DNA of 64,000 nt, taken from HGM10611 sp964384805 (GTDB lineage: Bacteria; Bacillota_I; Bacilli_A; ML615J-28; CAG-313). Position 1 is the first letter of the stretch; each line of letters begins with the position of its first letter. Where the stretch lies: NCBI GenBank assembly GCA_964384805.1, contig CAYLLO010000001.1:7709-71708 (forward strand), written 5' to 3'. Of the stretch, positions 9,089 to 18,212 are shown in pieces. The position numbers were made by a program, and so were the translations under genes. Below the pieces are notes generated by a model. It made no database searches. It saw only the letters and a list, made by a program, of their open reading frames with translations, and was not told the DNA's origin.

Positions 9089-9856
9089 CTATCTATGAAT
9101 TTTAACTTTTTTATGAGGAATTAGAACCTTATTTTTTTTGGCAAGTTCTAAAAGCATTTTTACTTCATGAATTGTTAAAGGTCTAATTTCTCCTTCTTTT
9201 AAGTTTTCAATTGAAATACAACCAAAACGTACACGTGTTAATCTTTTAACAGGATGATTTAAGGCTTCAAACATTAATTTAATTTGATGATAATGACCTT
9301 CAGTAATAATAATACGTACTAAAGATGATTTATTTAAGCGATCAATTGATTCGATATTGATTATAGCAGGTAAATATTTCATATTACCGACTATTAGCCC
9401 TTCAGATAACAATAAAACTTCTTCTTTTGTTAAAAAACCTTTAATACGTACCAAATATTCTTTTTCAATTCCACTTTTTGGACCTACCATTTTATTCATA
9501 AATTCACCATCATTAGTGATTAAAATGACTCCTTTAGTATCATAATCTAATCTTCCAACTGGAAACAAACGTTCGGTTTTTAGTGAATCAGGTAAAATAT
9601 CAATAACAGTTTGTCGATTATGCTCATCACTCACACTAGAAATGATGTTTCTAGGTTTATATAGACAATAATATTTTTTTTCTTCTTTAGTAATAATTAC
9701 ATTATCTACTTTGATGACATCGTGTTTATTGGGAATATAACCCATTTCTGTAATCACTTGTTCATTTACTTTGACATGCCCAGATTTAATTAATTCTTCG
9801 GCTTTTCTTCGGGAGGTAATTCCTGAAGCAGCAATTATTTTTTGTAATCTATCCAT
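9089..9856 (-). CDS. rluB: Pseudouridine synthase RluB-like, 23S rRNA
   Basis: 255 residues from the ATG at 9856, where the protein begins MDRLQKIIAASG as RluB homologues do; the longer frame from 9907 would run past the ribosome site. An N-terminal S4 RNA-binding domain (about 1-60, TSRRKAEELIKSG) precedes the RsuA/RluB catalytic domain with the active Asp in GRLDYDTKGVILITNDG. The Bacillus orthologue modifies the 23S rRNA peptidyl-transferase region. RsuA or RluE specificity cannot be excluded, but the Bacillus-like N-terminus favours RluB. Confidence 0.85.
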   Translation of the reverse strand: MDRLQKIIAASGITSRRKAEELIKSGHVKVNEQVITEMGYIPNKHDVIKVDNVIITKEEKKYYCLYKPRNIISSVSDEHNRQTVIDILPDSLKTERLFPVGRLDYDTKGVILITNDGEFMNKMVGPKSGIEKEYLVRIKGFLTKEEVLLLSEGLIVGNMKYLPAIINIESIDRLNKSSLVRIIITEGHYHQIKLMFEALNHPVKRLTRVRFGCISIENLKEGEIRPLTIHEVKMLLELAKKNKVLIPHKKVKIHR

Positions 9857-9930
9857 AATTAAATACTCTCTTTCCTTAAAAATGTAAGAATATAATATAA
9901 AAGTCAATTATTTTTTTAGCATTCTTTGTA

Positions 9931-9959
9931 ATTATAGCATTTTATCTTAAATTAAGCAA
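9931..9959 (-). promoter_or_regulatory. Sigma-A promoter for rluB-PAP2-queH
   Basis: TTGCTT (9954-9959), a 17-bp spacer and an extended -10 TGCTATAAT (TATAAT at 9931-9936) on the minus strand. Confidence 0.75.
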
Positions 9960-10066
9960 GTAAAATAAGGTTATAGATAAGTTTTTTAATAATTAAACCT
10001 CTCAAATAATTTCAATTTTTTGGTAATATACTTAATAGGTAAAATAACATTTAATTTATAGCAAAA

Positions 10067-10558
10067 TTATAAAAATAATAGTCCTAATATAATTGCCAAA
10101 ATAAAAGTAATTAAATCCGTTAATAATCCAACGTAAAGAGTATAATACCCTTTTTTAACAGAAATTGAACCAAAATAGATAGTTATAACGTAAATTGTTG
10201 TATCACTACATCCTTGAATTAGAGATGATATTTCACTAGTTAAAGATTCGGCTCCATATAAATTATAAATTTCATTCATAATAATTAATGAAGAATTTGC
10301 AGATAGAGGTCGTAAAAAAGCCTGAATAAAGAGTTCAGGAACAATGATTGGATGTTTAATAATCAAGGCTAAAATATCAATTATTCCTGAACCTGTAAAG
10401 ATGTTCACCGCAAAAACAATGCCAATGATAGTTGGAAATAATGATATTGCATTTCTCATACCAGTTTTAGCACCTATTATGAAAGTATCAAAACAATTCA
10501 CTTTTTTATATACGCCAAATACAAAAATAATAATAATATAAATAGGAACAATTATCAT
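10067..10558 (-). CDS. spmB: Spore maturation protein B-like membrane protein
   Basis: 163 residues from ATG 10558, chosen because AAGGATC lies upstream and because the start overlaps the spmA stop in an ATGA arrangement; the open frame extends further but inside spmA. Nucleoside-recognition (Gate) family helices carry the SpmB signature AFLRPLSANSSLIIMNEIY and IQGCSDTTIYVITIYFGS. In Bacillus SpmA/SpmB act with DacB in spore cortex maturation and core dehydration. It follows dacF-spmA here, the same order as Bacillus dacB-spmA-spmB. Confidence 0.85.
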   Translation of the reverse strand: MIIVPIYIIIIFVFGVYKKVNCFDTFIIGAKTGMRNAISLFPTIIGIVFAVNIFTGSGIIDILALIIKHPIIVPELFIQAFLRPLSANSSLIIMNEIYNLYGAESLTSEISSLIQGCSDTTIYVITIYFGSISVKKGYYTLYVGLLTDLITFILAIILGLLFL

Positions 10559-11145
10559 AATGGTTTGATCCTTGAAAAATGATAAAATATTTTTTCTAAT
10601 ACAATACCGATAATACAAGATAAAAACGATAAAACAATCATCAATATAAAGAGATTATTGGAAGTTGTTGCACCATTAAGGATTCGTAAACTATAAATTG
10701 TAGTTGGAAAAAGAGTTGGAGCACTAGCATTTAATAAAATAAAAATAATCATAGCACGAGATGCAAGCTCTTTTGTGGTATTTATTCTTTCTAGTTCTTT
10801 CATAGTTTTGATGCCTAAAGGAGTTGCTGCTGAGCCAAGTCCTAAAAAATTGGCTATTAAATTTCCAGCAATCAATGATAAAGCTAAGTCATTGTTTTTT
10901 AAAGTTGGAAAAATTAAACATAAAGGTTTTTTAATAATAATTGTGACATAATAAATTAGTTCGCTTTTTACTGCAATTTCAAAAATTCCGTTCCAAAAAG
11001 TCATTGTTAACATTAAATTTAAAAAAACTGAAAATGCTTTTTCACTACTATTAATAATTAGTGTTCCTATATTGGTAAAATTTCCTGTAAACATACTAAT
11101 TATAAAACCAGAAAAAATTAAAAAAATCCAAATTTTATTCATCAT
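10555..11145 (-). CDS. spmA: Spore maturation protein A-like membrane protein
   Basis: 196 residues from tandem ATG codons at 11145/11142, which lie 8-11 bases inside dacF. The Gate-domain signature NLIANFLGLGSAATPLGIKTMKEL and the motif LNASAPTLFPTTIYSLR are typical of SpmA. It ends in TGA overlapping the spmB ATG, so the two are translationally coupled. This TGA also shows that UGA is a stop codon here. Expected role: membrane partner of SpmB in spore core dehydration. Confidence 0.85.
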   Translation of the reverse strand: MMNKIWIFLIFSGFIISMFTGNFTNIGTLIINSSEKAFSVFLNLMLTMTFWNGIFEIAVKSELIYYVTIIIKKPLCLIFPTLKNNDLALSLIAGNLIANFLGLGSAATPLGIKTMKELERINTTKELASRAMIIFILLNASAPTLFPTTIYSLRILNGATTSNNLFILMIVLSFLSCIIGIVLEKIFYHFSRIKPL

Positions 11146-11980
11146 AGTTTTGTACCAACATTCGATGTAAATTCCAATCATTATAAGCATCCATAGTTAT
11201 CACAATTAATTCTCGACCATTTTGATTAAAAATAGTAATTAAAGTACGACCTGCTTTTTTAGTATAACCTGTCTTTCCACCTATAACATTATCATCAGTA
11301 TGAATCATTCGATGTTTATTGTGAAAATAAAGTTTTTTTCCATTAGGTAAGGTTTCTGAATATGATTTTGCGCTAATTATTTTTCTAAAAACTTCATTTT
11401 TTAAAGCCTCACTAGTAATATATGCTAAGTCATAACAAGTAGAGTAATTATTAGTAGTACCATCTAAACCAGTAGGATTTTCAAAACTACTGTTTTTTAA
11501 ATTAAATGAAGATACTATTTCATTCATTCGATATACAAAGTCGTTTATATTCGCACTATATGCCATTGCGAGTCCTATAGCTGCATCATTTCCACTTCGA
11601 AGTATCAAACCATACAATAATGTTTCAATAGAAACGATGTCTCCTATTTCTAAATAAATTCTAGAACCTTCAATGTTTACCATTTTTTCATTTACAATAA
11701 TATAATTATCTAAATTTAAATATTTAATAGCTGTATATGCAGTTAAAATTTTGCAAATTGAGGCTGTTAATTTAGGAGAATTGGCATTTTTAGCAAATAA
11801 TATTTTTTTAGTTTTAGCATCCATAACAATGGCTGCTTCACTTGAAATATTACTGTAAATAATTTTTTCTTTAGTAAAAGAAAGTTTATAATTAAGAATT
11901 AAAATAATTGAACTAAATACTATTAAAATATTAATAAATAATAAGAAATCTTTTATTTGTTTTTTAATAATTATCACCAT
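11135..11980 (-). CDS. D-alanyl-D-alanine carboxypeptidase (DacF/DacB-type)
   Basis: 281 residues; an N-terminal membrane anchor or signal is followed by the S11 penicillin-binding domain with all three motifs: SICK (S-x-x-K), SGND (S-x-N) and GGKTGYTKKAG (K-T-G). It trims the terminal D-Ala from peptidoglycan stem peptides. The linkage to spmA-spmB makes it the likely counterpart of Bacillus DacB/DacF, which sets spore cortex cross-linking. The protein lacks the usual C-terminal amphipathic PBP5 domain, so it is short. The ATG at 11980 has no ribosome site; an ATT at 11968 does (GGTGAT) and would also give a normal signal peptide. Confidence 0.85.
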   Translation of the reverse strand: MVIIIKKQIKDFLLFINILIVFSSIILILNYKLSFTKEKIIYSNISSEAAIVMDAKTKKILFAKNANSPKLTASICKILTAYTAIKYLNLDNYIIVNEKMVNIEGSRIYLEIGDIVSIETLLYGLILRSGNDAAIGLAMAYSANINDFVYRMNEIVSSFNLKNSSFENPTGLDGTTNNYSTCYDLAYITSEALKNEVFRKIISAKSYSETLPNGKKLYFHNKHRMIHTDDNVIGGKTGYTKKAGRTLITIFNQNGRELIVITMDAYNDWNLHRMLVQNYDE

Positions 11981-12004
11981 TTAATTTTATTAAATAAATA
12001 AAAA

Positions 12005-12028
12005 AATAAGCACTTGTGGATGCTTATT
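12005..12028 (-). terminator. Terminator after miaA
   Basis: Stem AATAAGCA/TGCTTATT with an 8-base loop and a T-run on the minus strand; it overlaps the miaA stop codon. Confidence 0.7.
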
Positions 12029-12929
12029 TTTTAAAAAATTCATTTATTAATTCTATTATTTCATTTTTAGTATTATCAAGATTATTAATATCAATTGTAA
12101 TAAATTTAACATTTTCTCTATTACGATACCAAGTCATTTGTTTTTTAGCATAATTTCTACTATGCTGTTTAATCAAATTAATAGTTTCTTCTAAAGAGTG
12201 TTTCCCATCTAAAAAATCAAAAATTTCTTGATAACCAATTGCTTTTTGGGCTTGACTAGAAAGTTTATCGGGATATAAAGATTTAACTTCTTCTAGTAAG
12301 CCTAAATCAATCATTTCATCTACTCGTTTATTAATTCTTTCATATAATTTTTCTCGTTTATCGTTTAAAAAAATTAATAAAAAATCATAAATTTTATTGT
12401 GTTTTTGATTTCGATCATCATTAGAAACACCACTTTCAGATAGTTCTATAGCACGTAAAACGCGCTTGCGATTATTGGGATGGATTTTTTCAGCCATAAT
12501 AGGATTTATAGTTACTAATATGCTATGAAGTTTTTCATTTGAATATTCAGCGTATTTTTTTTCACTTTCAATATTACGTGCTTCTTCGGTGAAACGATAG
12601 TCATACAAAACACTATCTATGTATAAACCACTTCCGCCGACAATAATAGGAATTTTATCTTTATCAGAAAATTCTTTAATTTTTTCCCTAACTAATTTTT
12701 GATAATCACAAATTGAAAAACTTGATAAAGGATTTAAAAAATCCATTAAATGATGAGGAATTCCCATGCGTTCTTCAAGTGTTGGTTTAGCGGTTCCAAT
12801 ATTCATATTTTTATAGATTTGATAAGCATCACCATTAATAATTTCAGTATTAAGAGTTTTTGCGAGTTCAATTGATAATGTGGTTTTTCCAACTCCAGTT
12901 GGACCAGTAATAACAATAACTTTCTGCAT
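12024..12929 (-). CDS. miaA: tRNA dimethylallyltransferase MiaA
   Basis: 301 residues. The P-loop GPTGVGKTTLS is at residues 8-18, followed by the substrate motif INGDAYQIYKNMNIGTAKP and IVGGSGLYIDS. MiaA adds dimethylallyl to N6 of A37 in tRNAs that read U-starting codons. It is the last gene of the mutS-mutL-miaA run; MutL ends two bases before its ATG. No strong ribosome site precedes it, which suggests coupling to mutL. Confidence 0.94.
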   Translation of the reverse strand: MQKVIVITGPTGVGKTTLSIELAKTLNTEIINGDAYQIYKNMNIGTAKPTLEERMGIPHHLMDFLNPLSSFSICDYQKLVREKIKEFSDKDKIPIIVGGSGLYIDSVLYDYRFTEEARNIESEKKYAEYSNEKLHSILVTINPIMAEKIHPNNRKRVLRAIELSESGVSNDDRNQKHNKIYDFLLIFLNDKREKLYERINKRVDEMIDLGLLEEVKSLYPDKLSSQAQKAIGYQEIFDFLDGKHSLEETINLIKQHSRNYAKKQMTWYRNRENVKFITIDINNLDNTKNEIIELINEFFKK

Positions 12930-12930
12930 T

Positions 12931-14802
12931 TTAAACTACTCGCTTAAACATTTTTTCTATCTCGTAATTAGTAAACTTAATTAGGGTCGGACGACCATGA
13001 GGACAAGTATAAGGCATCTCACATTTATCTAAATCATTAAGTAAGGATTTTACTTCATCAAGACGAATATGCATTTTAGCTTTAATACTTTGTTTACAAC
13101 TAAGTTTTTTTGCTAAAGAATCATACATAATACTTTTATTAATTGGAGCATTAATGATTAAATGTTGAATAATATCTTGAATAAACTCGATTTCTAAACC
13201 ATTGGGAATCCAGCTAGGAATTGAACGAACAATAATGGTGTTATTGCCAAATTCTTCTAAAGTAATTCCTAAATTCTTAAGTTTGACAAGATTTTCTAAA
13301 ATTAATAGTTTTTCTTTAATAGTAAATTCTAATGTAATAGGTACTAATAGCTCGTAGCAGCTATGTATTGAACTTGCAAAGTCATTACTAATTTTTTCAT
13401 ACATTATTCTTTCCATTGCTGCGTGTTGGTCAAGTAAGTATAAAATGTTTTCATCTTCTAGTAAAAGATAAGTTTCATGGAAACGACCGATAAAATTTAA
13501 GTTTTTAAAGAAATTGCGGTTTTGTGGTTTAAATCTAATTTGTTCAATTATTGGTTGTTCAGTTTTATAAGAATCAATATTGTTAGAAGAAACTATTACT
13601 TCATCATTTGACTCATTTCTGAGCGTTTCAGACGAATAATTGTTAGACTTATTTTTTTCATCTTCTTCAAAAAGGCTCCATAAATCATTAGATTCGTTGT
13701 TTTCAGAAATTTTATAAGTTAAGTCTTCAGTATTTTTTAAAATATTATCAGTTTTGTTATTATTCAAGCTGTTACTTTCTTCTTTTTTATATTTTAATAG
13801 TTCTTGTTCTTTTAAGGCTAAACTTATTGAATTAGTAATTAAGCTTTTTAAAGTTAATTCATCAGTTAATCTTATTTCTAATTTAGAAGGGTGAACATTA
13901 ACATCAATTAAGGTAGGATCAGTTTCAATAAATAATGTCGTAATTGGATGTTTACCTGTTGTAAGGATTGTTGCATATGCATCATCAATCGCATAAATTA
14001 AGGAAAGATTTCTTATAACTCGACCATTAACAATAATAGTAATTGCTCCTCTATTACTGCGAAAAATTTCATTAGTAGTTGAGTAGCCAAATATTTTATA
14101 TAGTGGATTTCGTCCTTCAAAGATTATTAAATTTTTAGCAATTGATGAACCATAGGCTTCTATCATAATATCTTTAATATCTCCATTGCCGCTACTTTTA
14201 AATAATTGTTTATTGTTATTAGTTAAAGTAAAAGAAATATTGGGATGAGATAATGCAGATTTATATAAATAATCAGTAATACTACTTAATTCTTGATAAG
14301 TAGACCCTAAGTGTTTTAAACGAGCAGGTGTATTATGAAAAAGGTTTGATACTTCGACCATTGTTCCCTTAGGAAGACTAGTCATACCTGTTTCTGTTTC
14401 TTTGCCATAAGTGTAAAGATAATAGTAACCGCCAGTACCGGTTGTTGAAGATGTAATTCTAAGTTCAGAAACACTCGCTATTGAAGGTAGGGCTTCTCCT
14501 CTAAAACCTAAGGTAGTAATTTTAAATAAATCAATTTCATTGAATATTTTACTTGTCGCATGTGGTAATAAGGCTAAGGGAATATCCTCTTTTTCCATAC
14601 CACTACCATTATCTAAAACGGTAATTTTTTTCAAACCACAATCAATTAGTTCAACTTTAATTTTAGAACTACCGGCGTCAATACTATTTTCAACTAATTC
14701 TTTTACAACGCTAGTAGGACGCTCTACTACTTCTCCTGCTGCGATCAAATTAGTTAATTCAGGACTCATTACGTGAATTTTAGAGTTTTGATTGTTATTC
14801 AT
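12931..14802 (-). CDS. mutL: DNA mismatch repair protein MutL
   Basis: 623 residues. The N-terminal GHKL ATPase shows ENSIDAGSSKI, DNGSGM, ATSKI and GFRGEALPSIASV. A low-complexity linker (about 345-425, rich in Asn, Ser and Glu) leads to the dimerisation domain. That domain contains DQHAAMERIMYE and CPHGRP, the metal-binding motifs of endonuclease-type MutL; strand discrimination is therefore by nicking, not by MutH. It is located between mutS and miaA, six bases after mutS. Confidence 0.95.
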   Translation of the reverse strand: MNNNQNSKIHVMSPELTNLIAAGEVVERPTSVVKELVENSIDAGSSKIKVELIDCGLKKITVLDNGSGMEKEDIPLALLPHATSKIFNEIDLFKITTLGFRGEALPSIASVSELRITSSTTGTGGYYYLYTYGKETETGMTSLPKGTMVEVSNLFHNTPARLKHLGSTYQELSSITDYLYKSALSHPNISFTLTNNNKQLFKSSGNGDIKDIMIEAYGSSIAKNLIIFEGRNPLYKIFGYSTTNEIFRSNRGAITIIVNGRVIRNLSLIYAIDDAYATILTTGKHPITTLFIETDPTLIDVNVHPSKLEIRLTDELTLKSLITNSISLALKEQELLKYKKEESNSLNNNKTDNILKNTEDLTYKISENNESNDLWSLFEEDEKNKSNNYSSETLRNESNDEVIVSSNNIDSYKTEQPIIEQIRFKPQNRNFFKNLNFIGRFHETYLLLEDENILYLLDQHAAMERIMYEKISNDFASSIHSCYELLVPITLEFTIKEKLLILENLVKLKNLGITLEEFGNNTIIVRSIPSWIPNGLEIEFIQDIIQHLIINAPINKSIMYDSLAKKLSCKQSIKAKMHIRLDEVKSLLNDLDKCEMPYTCPHGRPTLIKFTNYEIEKMFKRVV

Positions 14803-14808
14803 ACTTTA

Positions 14809-17376
14809 TTATTCACCTAACTTTCCTTTTAGTTCTGCTAATTTAAGTAATGCATCTATTGGTTTCAAATCATCTATTAAAAGATTTTTTAGATTGCTTA
14901 AAACTTCTAATTCATTAGAATTAACATTATTAATAATTATTGGTTTAGTATAATTATTTTTGGACAATAATTCAGTTTCATATGAATTATGCTTTTCAAG
15001 TTTACTTAAAATATCTTTCGCCCGCAAAGTTACCTCAAGTGGTAATTTGGCAAGACTTGCGACATTAATACCATAACTTTGATCAGTTGGACCAGGTAAA
15101 ACTTTGTGGAAGAAAATAATATTTCCTTTTTCCTCTTTAGCTTCGACGTGAACATTAAATAAAGCTGGTAAACTATGCTCAAGAGTTGTTAATTCATGAT
15201 AGTGAGTTGAGAATATTGTTTTTGCCTTGACATTATCGTGAATATATTCAATAATAGCTTGTGCTAAAGCCATACCATCATAAGTTGCAGTTCCGCGGCC
15301 AACTTCATCTAAAATAATTAAACTATTACTAGTGGCATTTTGTAAAGCGTAATTAACTTCAAGCATTTCCATCATAAAGGTTGATTGTCCAGCCGAAATA
15401 TCATCACTTGAGCCAATACGGGTAAAGATTTGATCAAAAATTGGGAGAAGGGCTTTAGTAGCAGGAACAAAACATCCCATTTGGGCCATAATCGCAATAA
15501 TAGCAGTTTGACGCATAAACGTACTTTTACCACTCATATTTGGGCCAGTAATTAACATAATTAAGCTATCATTATACATTGTTAAGTCGTTTGGAACAAA
15601 AGGGGTATCAGTTTCATTTTCAATAACAGGATGGCGCCCTTCAACAATTTTAATTTCACCATATAAGGAAAATTGGGGACGAACATAACCTTCACATTTT
15701 GATACTTTAGAAAAAGCATGAAGCATATCTAGTTCAGAGATTAAAGAAGCAGTAAACTGAAGTTTTGCGGAATAGGTTTTACAGATGTCACGAATCTCAT
15801 TAAATAATTCAATTTCTAATTCATGAATACGTTCATCAGCTCGTAAAATAAGGGCTTCACGTTCTTTTAATTCTTCGGTTATAAATCTTTCAGAGTTGCT
15901 AGTTGTTTGTTTTCTGATATATCCTAGATCATCTGTAACTAAAGCAAGATTAGCTTTGGTCACTTCAATATAATAACCGAATACTTTATTATAACCAACT
16001 TTTAATGATTTAATACCAGTTCGTTCTTTTTCTCGAATTTCAAGATTTGTTAAAAAAGTTTTATTATTTTGGCTAACTTCTTTAATTCTATCAAGCTCTT
16101 CATTATAACCAGGTTTAATAATGTTACCTTCTCTTAATAAATAAGGTGCATCTTCTTTAATGGCTTTGTCTAATAATTTATAAAATTCATCATATGTTTC
16201 GATATTTTTTTCTAGTTTTAAGAAATTATTAGTATTACCTTCAATTAACAACTTTTTAATATTTGGTAAACTTCCTAGTGATTTTTTTAGTTGGAGTAAA
16301 TCACGTGGAGATAAATTGCCATAGCTAATACGACCAACAATTCGTTCTAAGTCATAAATGTTATTTAATTCTTTCGATAAATCATTAAGTAAAGAAATGT
16401 GATTAGTAAAGTCATCAACAATTTGTAAACGAGACTGAATTTTATTATAATCAGTCAATGGATAAATGATACTGCGTTTGAGAAAACGAGATCCCATTGC
16501 TGTAGAACATTTATCGAGTAAACTAAATAAGTTTTTATTATTACGATTGCCTTTTAATGATTCTATTAATTCTAAATTTTTTAAAGAATTGGAATCAAGT
16601 TTTAAAAATTCATCATTAGAATATTTTTTAAATGGTTTTAAATGAACTAATACGCGTTTTTGAGTATTAATGACATAACTTAATAATCTTTTACAAGTAT
16701 TAACAGATTTATTATCTAAATCAGTAATTAAATTGACTAAATAATCGTCAATCTTAGTATTATTTTCAATAGAGACTAAGATATTGAGACGATTTTTCAA
16801 ATAGTCTCGATAAATTTTAGGAAACTTGTCATTTGTGATAATTTCTTTAATATTAAGTTTTTGTAATTCATTATAGAAATAATTAATGTGATTAGGTAAG
16901 ATAGTAACATTAGTTTCGCCAGTAGATAAATCAATATAGCAAAAAACATAGCCATCATCAATTTTATCAACAGCACCTAAGTAACTATTGTCTTTTTCAG
17001 ATAAATATAATTCATCAACATTAGTACCAGGAGTGATTATTTTAGTTACTTCACGTGTAACAATTTTTTTATTGTTTGCTTCTTCCATTTGTTCAACAAT
17101 GGCTACTTTATAACCTTTAGAAGATAATTTTTCAATATAATTTTCAACTGCATGATAAGGAACTCCGCACATAGGTACTGGTTCATTGTTAGTTCCAGCA
17201 TCACGGCTTGTTAAAACAATTTCTAATTCCTTGCTTGCAACTAATGCATCATTAAAAAACATCTCATAGAAATCTCCAAGTCTAAAGAATACGAGAGTGT
17301 CGGGATAATTTTCCTTAATAGTTAAGTATTGACGCATCATTGGTGTATAAGAGTTTTTATCTATTTTTTCGTACAT
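14809..17376 (-). CDS. mutS: DNA mismatch repair protein MutS
   Basis: 855 residues from ATG 17376 with AAGGTGAT just upstream; the GTG at 17385 is part of that site. The mismatch-recognition Phe-x-Glu is in FFRLGDFYEMF near residue 35, and the C-terminal ATPase has TGPNMSGKSTFMRQ and DEVGRGTATYDGMALA. Length and domain order match MutS1. A likely extended -10 (TGATATAAT, TATAAT at 17396-17401) precedes it and would drive mutS-mutL-miaA. Confidence 0.96.
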   Translation of the reverse strand: MYEKIDKNSYTPMMRQYLTIKENYPDTLVFFRLGDFYEMFFNDALVASKELEIVLTSRDAGTNNEPVPMCGVPYHAVENYIEKLSSKGYKVAIVEQMEEANNKKIVTREVTKIITPGTNVDELYLSEKDNSYLGAVDKIDDGYVFCYIDLSTGETNVTILPNHINYFYNELQKLNIKEIITNDKFPKIYRDYLKNRLNILVSIENNTKIDDYLVNLITDLDNKSVNTCKRLLSYVINTQKRVLVHLKPFKKYSNDEFLKLDSNSLKNLELIESLKGNRNNKNLFSLLDKCSTAMGSRFLKRSIIYPLTDYNKIQSRLQIVDDFTNHISLLNDLSKELNNIYDLERIVGRISYGNLSPRDLLQLKKSLGSLPNIKKLLIEGNTNNFLKLEKNIETYDEFYKLLDKAIKEDAPYLLREGNIIKPGYNEELDRIKEVSQNNKTFLTNLEIREKERTGIKSLKVGYNKVFGYYIEVTKANLALVTDDLGYIRKQTTSNSERFITEELKEREALILRADERIHELEIELFNEIRDICKTYSAKLQFTASLISELDMLHAFSKVSKCEGYVRPQFSLYGEIKIVEGRHPVIENETDTPFVPNDLTMYNDSLIMLITGPNMSGKSTFMRQTAIIAIMAQMGCFVPATKALLPIFDQIFTRIGSSDDISAGQSTFMMEMLEVNYALQNATSNSLIILDEVGRGTATYDGMALAQAIIEYIHDNVKAKTIFSTHYHELTTLEHSLPALFNVHVEAKEEKGNIIFFHKVLPGPTDQSYGINVASLAKLPLEVTLRAKDILSKLEKHNSYETELLSKNNYTKPIIINNVNSNELEVLSNLKNLLIDDLKPIDALLKLAELKGKLGE

Positions 17377-17395
17377 ATTTATCACCTTGTTTCTA

Positions 17396-17404
17396 ATTAT
17401 ATCA
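17396..17404 (-). promoter_or_regulatory. Extended -10 promoter for mutS
   Basis: TGATATAAT on the minus strand, about 20 bases before the mutS ATG; no good -35, so it would depend on the extended -10. Confidence 0.45.
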
Positions 17405-17542
17405 TTTTTTTCGAAAATTTTAAAGAATATTGATTAAAAATATAATTATGTCTGATTGTTTTGTGATATATTCAAAATTAATAATTTGATGAAATTTATA
17501 AATTTTAAGAAATATTTGTTAATAAAATATAATAAAATAAAA

Positions 17543-17575
17543 ACTTCACCCATCTTTTTAAAAGGTTGGTGAAGT
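17543..17575 (-). terminator. Terminator after the ECF S-component gene
   Basis: 8-bp stem ACTTCACC/GGTGAAGT enclosing an AT-rich loop, followed on the minus strand by a T-rich run. The stretch 17405-17542 upstream of mutS otherwise shows nothing recognisable. Confidence 0.75.
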
Positions 17576-17586
17576 ATGATTTTGAA

Positions 17587-18162
17587 TTATCTTTCCTTTA
17601 TTTTTTCAATATTTGTTAATCTTATAACAACTGTTGATAAGATGCTATTTACAAATAATTCAATAAGGAAATTAATTCCAATAAAAGACAAAAACAAATA
17701 TGCCATAACATTTTGTCCTGCCGCCAAGCCTTCTAATAAATCATAGTAAAATAGATACGCAGAAATTATAAAAAGGCCAGTATTAATAATTGGAACAATT
17801 ATAGATGCGATAATTGCAGCAAAAATATTGTTTTTGTTAGATAATAATTTGTATACAAAACCTGCAGCGGCTCCGGCTATTGCCATTTTTAATGTACAAA
17901 TTAAAAATGTTATGAAAACTCCATATTCCCAAAATAGTGCTATAGTGCTTGGGGAAATAAAAACTAAGATTCCGCTAACAGCTCCTAATATAAATCCTGT
18001 AGATGGGCCATAAATTACGGCTCCAACCACGATTGGTATTAAAGATAAAGTGATACTAACAGATCCTAATTGAACATAGTTACTAAATAGTTGTAAAACA
18101 ACAACTAATGCACCTATAATAGCAATACCAGTAATTTTATTTATTTGTAAATTTCTTCTCAT
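17587..18162 (-). CDS. ECF transporter S component, substrate unknown
   Basis: 191 residues, about six hydrophobic helices. The N-terminal pattern ITGIAIIGALVVVLQL and the region SLIPIVVGAVIYGPSTGFILGAVSG are typical of the substrate-binding S subunit of energy-coupling-factor vitamin transporters. It would borrow a shared EcfAAT module, which is not in the window. AGGAGGAAG lies before the ATG. It follows obg by about 50 bases and is probably cotranscribed; no riboswitch is visible in that gap, so the vitamin cannot be inferred (pantothenate- or folate-type are possible). Confidence 0.8.
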   Translation of the reverse strand: MRRNLQINKITGIAIIGALVVVLQLFSNYVQLGSVSITLSLIPIVVGAVIYGPSTGFILGAVSGILVFISPSTIALFWEYGVFITFLICTLKMAIAGAAAGFVYKLLSNKNNIFAAIIASIIVPIINTGLFIISAYLFYYDLLEGLAAGQNVMAYLFLSFIGINFLIELFVNSILSTVVIRLTNIEKIKER

Positions 18163-18212
18163 TCTTCCTCCTCTTTAGGCTCACGTTTATAAGTCCCATA
18201 AGTAATTAAAAA